From positions 123,386 to 187,385 of the forward strand of contig CANRZW010000003.1 in the NCBI GenBank assembly GCA_947644545.1: a DNA stretch of 64,000 bases. The letters are read 5' to 3'. The notes under the pieces were generated by a model. That model worked only from the letters and a program-made list of their open reading frames with translations, searched no databases and was not told the origin of the DNA. The translations under genes and the position numbers were made by a program. Within the stretch, counting starts at the first letter, position 1. Each line of letters begins with the position of its first letter. Below, piece by piece: positions 29,150 through 37,529 of the stretch. This stretch comes from an uncultured Lachnospiraceae bacterium. Its GTDB lineage: Bacteria; Bacillota; Clostridia; Lachnospirales; Lachnospiraceae.

Positions 29150-29202
29150 AGAAAAAGAGTTAAAGAAAAAGAGCTAAAGAAAAAGCGCTAAAGAAAAAGC
29201 GT
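29133..29202. repeat. 14-bp tandem repeat across the acyltransferase stop codon
   Basis: Four units of TAAAGAAAAAGMGY-type sequence (29147-29202), preceded by one diverged unit (29133-29146). The first TAA of the array is the stop codon of the acyltransferase gene. Confidence 0.85.
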
Positions 29203-29257
29203 TAAGAGGAACCAATGTCAGTCAGCCGGATTTGGACCAAGAACTCTCAGGGCAACA

Positions 29258-29286
29258 TTGCAATATGCCTGTGAGTATGCTATAGT
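29258..29286 (+). promoter_or_regulatory. Sigma-A-type promoter of the glycosyltransferase operon
   Basis: TTGCAA (29258-29263) and TATAGT (29281-29286) are 17 bp apart, about 95 bp before the next start codon. Confidence 0.55.
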
Positions 29287-29381
29287 TAACGACATTAGAA
29301 TTTTCGTTTTCGGCGATGACATGACAGCATGACAGACACGGCAGACAGGATATTCATTGCAGAAAGGGGACAACAGAAAAT

Positions 29382-29729
29382 ATGTTATTGTTAGTGGTGC
29401 TGGTGTGCCTGGTCCTGCTGGCAATGCTGCTGGCGGCGGGATTGTATGGGATCGGGAATTATACGGTGCGTATCTATAACTGGAACGGCAGACGATACTG
29501 CTATCTGGGACGGGCGGGGCTGCAGCGGAACAAGGACGGATATTGCGTGCAGATGAGAGAGCGACTTGCAGACCTGTCTTATACGACGTTATACCAGATC
29601 TGTCCGTCAAAACAGTTTGTCCGCAGGCATCGTTATCAAAATCTGATGTTCCTGGCCGGGGACGAGAAATGTATGCTGCATGTGGAGGAATGTATGCGGC
29701 AGTCAATCTATTACAGACGGTCGTTATGA
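29382..29729 (+). CDS. Small membrane protein, unknown function
   Basis: A 115-residue protein with one N-terminal membrane segment (about 1-25, almost all Leu/Val/Ala) and a basic cytoplasmic or external tail with Tyr and Arg clusters. I do not recognise a family. It lies just ahead of the glycosyltransferase gene (20 bp gap) and downstream of a sigma-A promoter, so the two probably share a transcript. Confidence 0.6.
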   Translation: MLLLVVLVCLVLLAMLLAAGLYGIGNYTVRIYNWNGRRYCYLGRAGLQRNKDGYCVQMRERLADLSYTTLYQICPSKQFVRRHRYQNLMFLAGDEKCMLHVEECMRQSIYYRRSL

Positions 29730-29749
29730 CAGGTAGTTGGGAGACGAAT

Positions 29750-30778
29750 ATGATCACAGTCAGTTTATGTATGATCGTGAAAAACGAAGAGAAGATCCTG
29801 GCGCGATGCCTGGACAGCCTCGTGGATCTGATGGATGAGATCATTATTGTGGACACCGGTTCTACGGATGGCACGAAGAGGATCGCGGCGGCTTATACGG
29901 ATAAGATTTATGATTTTACCTGGATCGGAGATTTTGCTGCCGCGCGCAACTTTGCCTTTTCCAAGGCAGGGATGGAATATATCTATTCGGCAGATGCGGA
30001 CGAAGTTCTGGATGCCCGAAACAGGGAGGCTTTCCGACAGTTGAAGCACAGGCTGCTGCCGGAGATCGATATCGTGCAGATGTACTATACGAATCAGCTC
30101 TCCTACGGGACGATTTATAATTTCGACAGGGAGCTGCGGCCGAAGCTTTTCAGGAGACTGAGGACGTTTCGGTGGCAGGGGGCAATCCATGAACAGGTAG
30201 GGATTTCGCCGGTGATCTATGACAGTGAGATCGAGATCTGCCATATGCCGGAGAGCAGTCATAAGGACAGAGATCTGGCGGCTTTTTGGAGCAGGACGCA
30301 GGCCGGCGACAGATTGGATAAGAGACTGCACAATATTTATGCCAGGGAACTGTTTATTTCCGGGGAAGAGCAGGACTTTTTGCGGGCCGGAGCCTTTTTC
30401 GAGCAGTCCTGCCAGGATACGGACAGAAGTGTGGATGAGATTAAGGAGGCGGCCTGCGTTGCGGCGAGGGCTGCCAGAATCGCCGGGGATGTACCGAAGT
30501 TTTTCAAGTACGCCATGAAAGTGGTGGCCTGTGAAGGCTGTGCGGAGATCTGCTGTGAACTGGGCGATTATTATTTACAGGCGCAGGACATAGACGAGGC
30601 CATCGTGTGGTATTATAATGCGGCTTACGAGACGGAGAGCATCCTGAATCTGAAGTGCAGCGGCGAGATACCGCTGCGCGCTCTGGCGCGATGCTACCGC
30701 GCTGTCGGCAACGAACAGCAGGCGGCAGAGTATGAGAGGAAAGCTGATGACGACGGCGCTTCCTGCTTACAGCACTGA
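29750..30778 (+). CDS. Glycosyltransferase family 2 protein with TPR-like C-terminus
   Basis: A 342-residue protein. The N-terminal GT-A domain starts SLCMIVKNEEKILARCLDSL and contains EIIIVDTGSTDGT and the DxD-type SADADEVLD. WQGAIHEQV follows in the family position. The C-terminal half (about 220-340) is helical with TPR-like repeats, for example CCELGDYYLQAQDIDEAIVWYYNAAY. This architecture is common in Firmicutes glycosyltransferases that modify proteins or surface glycans; the acceptor is unknown. The ATG at 29750 has GGGAGA seven bases upstream. Confidence 0.87.
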   Translation: MITVSLCMIVKNEEKILARCLDSLVDLMDEIIIVDTGSTDGTKRIAAAYTDKIYDFTWIGDFAAARNFAFSKAGMEYIYSADADEVLDARNREAFRQLKHRLLPEIDIVQMYYTNQLSYGTIYNFDRELRPKLFRRLRTFRWQGAIHEQVGISPVIYDSEIEICHMPESSHKDRDLAAFWSRTQAGDRLDKRLHNIYARELFISGEEQDFLRAGAFFEQSCQDTDRSVDEIKEAACVAARAARIAGDVPKFFKYAMKVVACEGCAEICCELGDYYLQAQDIDEAIVWYYNAAYETESILNLKCSGEIPLRALARCYRAVGNEQQAAEYERKADDDGASCLQH

Positions 30779-30871
30779 GTATATATACGCCGGACGGCTT
30801 GTCTGCGGGTGGGCGCCGGAATTTGATAACAACAGAAAGAACGGAAAGGTTTAAAGAACAGGACTGAAAGA

Positions 30872-31927
30872 ATGGAATGGGAAAAAAACGTGCGTAAGGT
30901 GGTGCCTTACACGCCGGGCGAGCAGCCCGCGGATCGAAATGTGATCAAATTAAATACCAATGAGAATCCTTATCCGCCGGCTCCGGGCGTGGCGGCCGAG
31001 CTTGCCTTGCTTGATGCCGGGCAGATGCGGCTATATCCGGCTTTTCCGGAGCAGACACAGCTGGCGGAGGCTTTGGCGGAGTATTATGGGATCACGAGAG
31101 AGCAGCTTTTCATCGGCGTCGGGTCTGATGATGTGCTTGCCCTGGCGTTTATGACTTTTTTTCAGTCGGAGCGTCCGATCTTTTTTCCGGATATCACATA
31201 TTCCTTTTATGACGTGTGGGCGGATCTGTACCGGATTCCCTATGAGAAAAAGGCATTGGACGAGCAGTTTCGTATCAGGAGTGAGGACTATGAACAGCCA
31301 AACGGCGGCGTGATCTTTCCCAATCCCAACGCGCCGACCGGTGTTCTGATGAATCTTGAGCAGGTGAAGGACATCGTGGCGGCTAATCGTGATGTGGTGG
31401 TGATCGTGGATGAGGCGTATATTGATTTCGGCGGTGTGAGCTGTCTGCCTCTGATAAGGAAGTACGATAATCTATTGGTGGTGCAGACCTTCTCCAAGTC
31501 CAGATCGCTGGCCGGTATGCGGATCGGTTACGCCATGGGGCATCCGAAGCTGATCGGTTATTTGAATGACGTGAAATATTCGGTGAATTCGTATACGATG
31601 AATTATGCGGCTCTCCGGATCGGCGCCGAGGCAGTGCGGGATGTGGATTATTTTCACGAATGCTGCGACAGGATCATACAGACCAGGGAGCGTGCAAAGA
31701 AGGAACTTGGCGGATTAGGGTTTACGTTTCCGGAATCTTATGGTAATTTTATTTTTGCCAGCCATGAGCGTCTGTCTGCGGAGGAGATCTTCCGTCAGCT
31801 GAAGGCTAATGACATTTATGTCAGGTATTGGAAGAAGGAGAGGATCAACAATCATCTGCGTATTACGATCGGCACGGATGAACAGATGGAGGCGTTGTAC
31901 CGTGTTTTGCGCCAAATATGCGGATAA
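30872..31927 (+). CDS. hisC: Histidinol-phosphate aminotransferase-like protein
   Basis: A 351-residue PLP-dependent aminotransferase of fold type I. It has the HisC start VVPYTPGEQP and IKLNTNENPYPP, the NPNAPTG cofactor site, VDEAYIDF, the PLP Lys in TFSKSRSLAG (Lys209), and the phosphate-binding Arg in RITIG. It would convert imidazole-acetol phosphate to histidinol phosphate. No other his genes are nearby, so it may instead serve aromatic amino acid synthesis, as some HisC paralogues do. The ribosome-binding site is weak. Confidence 0.85.
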   Translation: MEWEKNVRKVVPYTPGEQPADRNVIKLNTNENPYPPAPGVAAELALLDAGQMRLYPAFPEQTQLAEALAEYYGITREQLFIGVGSDDVLALAFMTFFQSERPIFFPDITYSFYDVWADLYRIPYEKKALDEQFRIRSEDYEQPNGGVIFPNPNAPTGVLMNLEQVKDIVAANRDVVVIVDEAYIDFGGVSCLPLIRKYDNLLVVQTFSKSRSLAGMRIGYAMGHPKLIGYLNDVKYSVNSYTMNYAALRIGAEAVRDVDYFHECCDRIIQTRERAKKELGGLGFTFPESYGNFIFASHERLSAEEIFRQLKANDIYVRYWKKERINNHLRITIGTDEQMEALYRVLRQICG

Positions 31928-32047
31928 ACCAGAGACTATGAGATGAAATCGTCAGGATAAGATCAAATTTGAAGCCGGACTGACATATATTGAAACAGGA
32001 TAGAAAGAGTCTGGCGAAATAAAGTCAGAGGAAGAAAGAGGAAGAAA

Positions 32048-32545
32048 ATGGAAAAATTAGCGGCGGCATTTGCGGTTACTTTAGGGAAGTATGTATCGAA
32101 AGAAGCAGTGGTATTTATTATATCGATGATTCCGATTCTGGAACTGCGTGGCGGTCTGATCGTGTCAAAACTGTTGGAAGTTCCGATCACGACGGCGATC
32201 CCACTGTGTATTATCGGTAATATTATCCCGATCCCGTTTATTCTGCTTTTTATCAAGCAGATCTTTAAATGGATGAAGAAGATCAGGCTCTTTCGGGGGC
32301 TGGTGGAGAAGCTGGAAGCCAAGGCCATGGGCAAGAGCGACAATATCAGGAAATATGAATTCTGGGGACTCGTGCTGTTCGTAGGCATTCCGCTGCCGGG
32401 AACAGGAGCGTGGACGGGATCTTTGATCGCGGCGCTGTTAGACGTGGACTTTAAGAAGGCTGTATTGGCAGAACTGTTGGGCATTGCGATTGCGACGGTC
32501 ATCATGTCAATCTTTTCTTATGGGCTTCTGGGGGCGCTTCTGTAA
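32048..32545 (+). CDS. Putative small multidrug export protein (COG2426-like)
   Basis: A 165-residue membrane protein with four to five helices. MIPILELRGGL near residue 28 and GLVLFVGIPLPGTGAWTGSLIA near 113 are the family hallmarks. The family name comes from an old association with drug export that is weakly supported; true substrates are unknown. AGGAAG lies just before the ATG. The neighbouring genes give no hint about its role. Confidence 0.82.
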   Translation: MEKLAAAFAVTLGKYVSKEAVVFIISMIPILELRGGLIVSKLLEVPITTAIPLCIIGNIIPIPFILLFIKQIFKWMKKIRLFRGLVEKLEAKAMGKSDNIRKYEFWGLVLFVGIPLPGTGAWTGSLIAALLDVDFKKAVLAELLGIAIATVIMSIFSYGLLGALL

Positions 32546-32648
32546 GCATGGCAATCACAGGTGCGTCCTTGTGTTGTCCGAATGCAGTCCGGACGAAAGA
32601 AGGACGAAGAGGAAGCGGACAATGGATATAGAAACAATGGAATAGGAT

Positions 32649-35399
32649 ATGAAGAGAAATAAGAAGAATAAATATGCCATCCTGATCTGTGCGGCTGTGC
32701 TTGCGGCAGTATCTTTGGCTGTTGCGGCGGCGGTTCTGTGGGTCCGGCCGGGCAGCCAGGCGAACCTGGCATTACAAAAGGGCGTGATCGCGACCTGTGA
32801 CAGCGTGGAAAACGAGGCATTGTCGGCGGACAGGGTGATCGACGGAGATGACAGCACGCTGTCTTCCCGCTGGTCGAGCGAGAATAACTGGGAGGATGCT
32901 TCCCACTATATACAACTGGAATTTCCGGAAGAAATTTCAGTTTCTTTTGTTGTGCTGAAATGGGAGCGGCGCAATGTGGTGTCCTATGCGCTGGAAGGTT
33001 CTGCAGACGGGGAGAACTGGGAAGTGCTGCAGTCTTTTGACAGGGCACCGGAGACGAAGCGGCAGGAGATCGCGTTGGATGAGGCGGTATCCGTGAGATT
33101 CCTGCGGCTGAGTACTTACCAGGTGTCTGACAGGGAGGAGGATTACTCGAATCTCTATCAGAATGTATCGCTTTATGAGTTCGAGGTCTATGCGGACAAG
33201 CCGGCAGCTTACAGGCTCGGTCAGGCAAAGATCGCCACCGGGGAGGACGGCAGTCGCCTGTTGGTTCTGCCAACGGCGCCGGAGGGGTATGAAGTTTCCT
33301 TTCTGGGAGCGGATCTTGAGCAGGTGATCGGCGCGGACGGCGTTGTCTGCCATACGATCCAGGACAAGGAAGTGACCGTCGGATTTCTTGTGCGCAGTAC
33401 GCGGGATAAGAGCGACCAAAGGGAAATCGAGCAGACGCTGACGGTGCCGGCCTTTGATGATACCGAAGATGAGGTTGCCATCGCGGAGGAGCAGGAACTG
33501 TCTGGCAATCCCTGTCCGGAAGTGATTCCGGCATTGGCGGAATGGAAGGGCGGAAGAGGCGATTTCATGTTCTCGGAAAGCTTTCGCGTCGTGGTGGAGG
33601 AAGGATCCGCACTGCAGGACGAGGCGGAGCTTTTTGCAGTAAGTTACGGCGCCGTGACGGGAAAGAAACCGGAGATCATAAGCGGCAGACCGGCGGATGT
33701 CGAGGAGGGGGATCTCTACCTTGGCTATGTGGAAGAGCCGGACGGACTCGGAAGAGAAGGGTATCTGTGCGATATAACTGACAGATGTGTCATACTGGCG
33801 GAGGCGGACACCGGCGTGCGCTGGGGAACGGTGACGGTCCTGCAGATTCTGGAGCGGGACGGGGTACTGCCTGTGGGACAGATGCGGGATTATCCGCGCT
33901 ATGAGGTACGCGGTTTCGGAATCGATGTGGCCCGCAAACCGGTTTCCATGGATACGCTGTATGCCATGATGGAGACCATGTCCCGCTATAAGATGAATGA
34001 TCTGACGATCCACCTGAATGACAATGAGATCTTAAGTACCAGCGGCCTGGCCGACTCCGTGGAACATGCGATGACGGCAAGAAGCGCCTTCCGCCTGGAG
34101 TCGGATGTGGCGAATGCGGCAGGGGAGAGGCTGACATCCGAGGAGTATGCCTATACGAAAGAAGAGTTTGCCCGGTTCATTGATACCGCGGAGACTTATG
34201 GAGTGACCGTAGTGCCGGAGATCGATACACCGGCGCACTCCCTGTCGATCACGCAGCTGTTTCCTGAGTATGCCCTGACAACCAGGACGGAGTCGGTCGA
34301 TCAGATCGATCTGAGCGACAGGGGGGCGGTGGAACTGGTCAGGGAGATCTGGCAGGAGGCGCTGACCGGGGATACGGCGGCATTTGGGAGTGCGCAGATC
34401 GTCAATATCGGTATGGACGAATATTACGGCGACGGAGAGCAGTACAGAGCGTATCTGAAAGAAATTGCAGAACTCGTGAAGGAAGAAGGGAAAACAGTAC
34501 GTTTGTGGGGCAGTCTGAGTAATATGGGAGGCAGCGCCATGCCGGATCCGGAAGGTATGCAGATGAATATCTGGAGTACTGTCTGGGCGGATCCGCTCGA
34601 GATGTATAAGGCCGGATATTCGCTGATCAATATGCAGAACAATCATCTGTATGTGATTCCGGGCGGCGGCTATGACTATCTGGATGTGAAGGAGCTGTAC
34701 CAGAACTGGGAGCCGAATAAGTTCTATGACTATAATATGTTAGAGAAGATACCGGTATATTCTCCGCAGATGCTGGGTGCGGTCTATATGATGTGGAATG
34801 ATATGTGCGGCAGGCTGGATGTGGGGATCAGTGAATGGGATCTGTATGAACGTTTCAGGGAGCCGCTTCCCGTGCTTGCGGCGAAGCTGTGGGGAGAGGA
34901 GTGCGGTTCTAGCTACGAGGAGTTTGCGGCCGACGCCGCGCAGATGGAGCAGAGTTTCCGGGCGGCAGGCGGTAAAAGGAACAGGCTCTACGATGAGGCA
35001 GCAGGACTGGAACCATACTATGAAGTGGAAATGAGAGTGAAACTGTCCGGAAGTACAGACGGCGCCGGAGAAGAAAGCAGGCCAATGCAGATTCTTGCCG
35101 AGAGTGACAGCGCCTATGGAAAATGGGCTTTCTACGCGGTCGAGCCGGAAACGGGGGCTGTCGGTTTCTCGCGGGAAGGCAGGACATATACCTGGGACTA
35201 TAAGCTTCCCTATGATGAATGGGTGGACTTAAGAGTGGTCGGAGAGCCGGGAAAGACCACGCTCTTCGCTGATGGAGTCATGGTAGGAACGCTTGGCAAT
35301 GAGAAGGCTTTTGAGGAATATGCGACCTTTGTTTTCCCCATAGAAAGGATGGGAGCGCAGACGGGCGCTTTTGACGGCGAAATAGAAATTCGTAATTGA
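32649..35399 (+). CDS. Surface glycoside hydrolase, family 20-like, with F5/8C domain
   Basis: A 916-residue exported protein. Residues 10-30 are a signal anchor. Residues about 40-180 form an F5/8 type C (CBM32-like) carbohydrate-binding domain. A GH20-type N-terminal domain lies at about 285-415, and the barrel begins YEVRGFGIDVARKPVSMDTL. The catalytic Asp-Glu pair sits in IGMDEYYG (Asp590, Glu591), where most hexosaminidases have HxGGDE. The last 130 residues look like a concanavalin/LamG-type domain (YEVEMRVKLSG, VDLRVVGEPGKTTLFADG). It probably removes beta-linked N-acetylhexosamine from host or bacterial glycans (inference). Confidence 0.85.
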   Translation: MKRNKKNKYAILICAAVLAAVSLAVAAAVLWVRPGSQANLALQKGVIATCDSVENEALSADRVIDGDDSTLSSRWSSENNWEDASHYIQLEFPEEISVSFVVLKWERRNVVSYALEGSADGENWEVLQSFDRAPETKRQEIALDEAVSVRFLRLSTYQVSDREEDYSNLYQNVSLYEFEVYADKPAAYRLGQAKIATGEDGSRLLVLPTAPEGYEVSFLGADLEQVIGADGVVCHTIQDKEVTVGFLVRSTRDKSDQREIEQTLTVPAFDDTEDEVAIAEEQELSGNPCPEVIPALAEWKGGRGDFMFSESFRVVVEEGSALQDEAELFAVSYGAVTGKKPEIISGRPADVEEGDLYLGYVEEPDGLGREGYLCDITDRCVILAEADTGVRWGTVTVLQILERDGVLPVGQMRDYPRYEVRGFGIDVARKPVSMDTLYAMMETMSRYKMNDLTIHLNDNEILSTSGLADSVEHAMTARSAFRLESDVANAAGERLTSEEYAYTKEEFARFIDTAETYGVTVVPEIDTPAHSLSITQLFPEYALTTRTESVDQIDLSDRGAVELVREIWQEALTGDTAAFGSAQIVNIGMDEYYGDGEQYRAYLKEIAELVKEEGKTVRLWGSLSNMGGSAMPDPEGMQMNIWSTVWADPLEMYKAGYSLINMQNNHLYVIPGGGYDYLDVKELYQNWEPNKFYDYNMLEKIPVYSPQMLGAVYMMWNDMCGRLDVGISEWDLYERFREPLPVLAAKLWGEECGSSYEEFAADAAQMEQSFRAAGGKRNRLYDEAAGLEPYYEVEMRVKLSGSTDGAGEESRPMQILAESDSAYGKWAFYAVEPETGAVGFSREGRTYTWDYKLPYDEWVDLRVVGEPGKTTLFADGVMVGTLGNEKAFEEYATFVFPIERMGAQTGAFDGEIEIRN

Positions 35400-35512
35400 T
35401 TACACCTGCAAAAAACTATACAATGAAGACAGGCAGTTCTCGTACGATAGGAAAAGTCAATAGAGCTGCCAGGGAACAAGAAAAAGAACAGATCAGACAG
35501 GGATTGATCATA

Positions 35513-36400
35513 ATGGAAGCATATACAGGATTTGCACAGGTATACGACACTTTTATGGATAATACGCCTTACGAGGAATGGTGCGCTTATTTGACTGGAT
35601 TACTGCAGAAGTATCGGCAGGATGGGCAGACGGACAGGTCCGGCGAGAGCACTTCGGAAGGCGGCGGAAGTACGGGCAATAATTACGCCATAGAAACTGA
35701 CGATAATGTCATAAAGGAAAATCTGTGTCAGGAACAGAATACCATTCTGGATCTGGGATGTGGTACGGGCACGCTGACGATGCTGCTGGCCGGGAGAGGC
35801 TATGATATGATCGGCATTGACAATGCCCAGGAGATGTTGCAGATTGCCATGGAGAAAAGGGATGCCGCCGGGCTGGATATTCTCTATCTGCAGCAGGATA
35901 TGCGCAGTTTCGAGCTGTACGGCACGGTAGGGGCCGTGATCAGCGTCTGTGATTCGGTCAACTATCTGCTGGAAGAGGAGGATATTGTACAGACTTTCCG
36001 TCTGGTCAACAACTACCTTTTTCCACACGGGGTCTTTATCTTCGACTTCAATACGGTATATAAATACGCACAGGTCATAGGCGATATCACGATCGCGGAG
36101 AACCGGGAGGAGTGCAGCTTCATCTGGGAGAATTACTATCACGAGGCAGAGCAGATCAATGAATATGACCTGACGATCTTTGTGCAGGAAAATGCAGGAG
36201 AGGGCAGCAGGCAGGAAGACGGCGGACGCTATCGCAGATTCCGGGAAACGCATTATCAGCGGGGCTATGAACTGGAGCAGATGAAAGAATGCCTGCGACA
36301 GGCCGGGCTGGTGTTTCTGGAGGCGGTCGATGCGGATACTCATGAGGCGGTCACAAAGACGAGCGAGCGGATCTACGTGGCTGCGCGCAAGAGCGCGTGA
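35513..36400 (+). CDS. Class I SAM-dependent methyltransferase
   Basis: A 295-residue protein. Motif I is ILDLGCGTGTLTMLLAGRGYDMIGID, followed by the acidic end of strand 2 and QQDMRSFEL. The N-terminal ARVYD-like start (YTGFAQVYDTFMDNTPYEEW) matches a common Firmicutes methyltransferase family. A Ser/Gly/Asp/Glu-rich insert of about 40 residues (about 38-75) lies between the N-terminal helices and motif I, and a second insert lies near 225-240. Both are unusual. The methyl acceptor is unknown. The ATG at 35513 is chosen by alignment; an upstream ATG at 35396 overlaps the previous gene. Confidence 0.85.
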   Translation: MEAYTGFAQVYDTFMDNTPYEEWCAYLTGLLQKYRQDGQTDRSGESTSEGGGSTGNNYAIETDDNVIKENLCQEQNTILDLGCGTGTLTMLLAGRGYDMIGIDNAQEMLQIAMEKRDAAGLDILYLQQDMRSFELYGTVGAVISVCDSVNYLLEEEDIVQTFRLVNNYLFPHGVFIFDFNTVYKYAQVIGDITIAENREECSFIWENYYHEAEQINEYDLTIFVQENAGEGSRQEDGGRYRRFRETHYQRGYELEQMKECLRQAGLVFLEAVDADTHEAVTKTSERIYVAARKSA

Positions 36401-36532
36401 CAGAATGTGTATAATTTGGATTTAACGGAAAATACTATGAGAAAGAAATAAGCAAAAGCATAGTTTCTCTGTGGGCCTGCAAAGAAGGCGGGAACTATGG
36501 CTGCATTATGGAGAAGACAGGAGGGCAGTGAT

Positions 36533-37414
36533 ATGGCGGACTACATAGTGAGGGCAACGGCGGCGAATGCGCAGATAAGAGCCTTTGCGATTACATCAAG
36601 GGATACGGTGGAACATGCCAGAAGCGCCCATGACTTAAGCCCGGTGGTAACGGCGGCGCTGGGACGGCTGATGACAGGCGGCGTGATGATGGGCAGTATG
36701 TTAAAAGGGGAGAAGGATCTGCTGACACTGCAGATTAGCGGCCGGGGCCCGGTGCACAGTCTGGTGGTGACGGCCGATGCGTCCGGTCATGTGAAGGGAT
36801 ATGCGGGCAGCCCGCAGGCAATGATGCCGCCCAACAGCGCGGGTAAGCTGGATGTGGGAGGCGTGATCGGCAAGGGAACATTGACGGTTATCAAGGATAT
36901 GGGATTGAAAGAGCCGTATTCTTCCACGATCGCGCTGCAGACCGGAGAGATCGGAGATGACCTGACCTACTATTTCGCGGCTTCCGAGCAGGTGCCGTCA
37001 GTGGTAGCCCTGGGGGTTCTGATGGACAGGAATAATACGGTAAAGCAGGCAGGGGGCTTTATCCTGCAGCTGATGCCTTTCACGGAGGAAAGCGTGATCG
37101 GGGCGCTGGAGAAGAAGCTGACAGGGCTTGCGCCCGTTACCGCACTGCTGGAGGAAGGCAATAATCCGGAACAGATTCTGGAGATGGTGCTGGGTGATCT
37201 GGGCGTGGAGATTACGGACCGGATGCCGGTGGCGTTCCACTGTAACTGCAGCAAGGAGCGGGTGGAGAAGGTGCTGATCAGCTTAAACCGGAAAGAATTG
37301 CAGGAACTGATCGACGAGGGTAAGGACGTGGAATTAAACTGCCATTTCTGCAATACGGATTATACGTTTACGGTGGACGAGCTAAAGAAGATCAGAGACA
37401 GCCGGCGCGGCTGA
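36533..37414 (+). CDS. hslO: Redox-regulated chaperone Hsp33
   Basis: A 293-residue Hsp33. The N-terminal holdase domain shows VRATAANAQIRAFAITS, then LMTGGVMMGSMLKGEKDLLTLQI and the PPNSAGKLDVGGVIG segment. The C-terminal zinc-binding switch has the four cysteines as CNCSKERV and CHFC. Oxidation of these cysteines releases zinc and turns on chaperone activity in the cytoplasm. GGAGGG precedes the ATG at 36533. The NAD synthetase gene follows 115 bp on. Confidence 0.96.
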   Translation: MADYIVRATAANAQIRAFAITSRDTVEHARSAHDLSPVVTAALGRLMTGGVMMGSMLKGEKDLLTLQISGRGPVHSLVVTADASGHVKGYAGSPQAMMPPNSAGKLDVGGVIGKGTLTVIKDMGLKEPYSSTIALQTGEIGDDLTYYFAASEQVPSVVALGVLMDRNNTVKQAGGFILQLMPFTEESVIGALEKKLTGLAPVTALLEEGNNPEQILEMVLGDLGVEITDRMPVAFHCNCSKERVEKVLISLNRKELQELIDEGKDVELNCHFCNTDYTFTVDELKKIRDSRRG

Positions 37415-37529
37415 CAAAGCGGCAGCTTACTGTTCAGTCTGATCCTTATTAAGATGCATGGCAAAGAAGTGTCGGCTGTTTGGTAATGAAAACAGGATTG
37501 GTAAAGAAGACAGAGAGGCGGTACGACTG

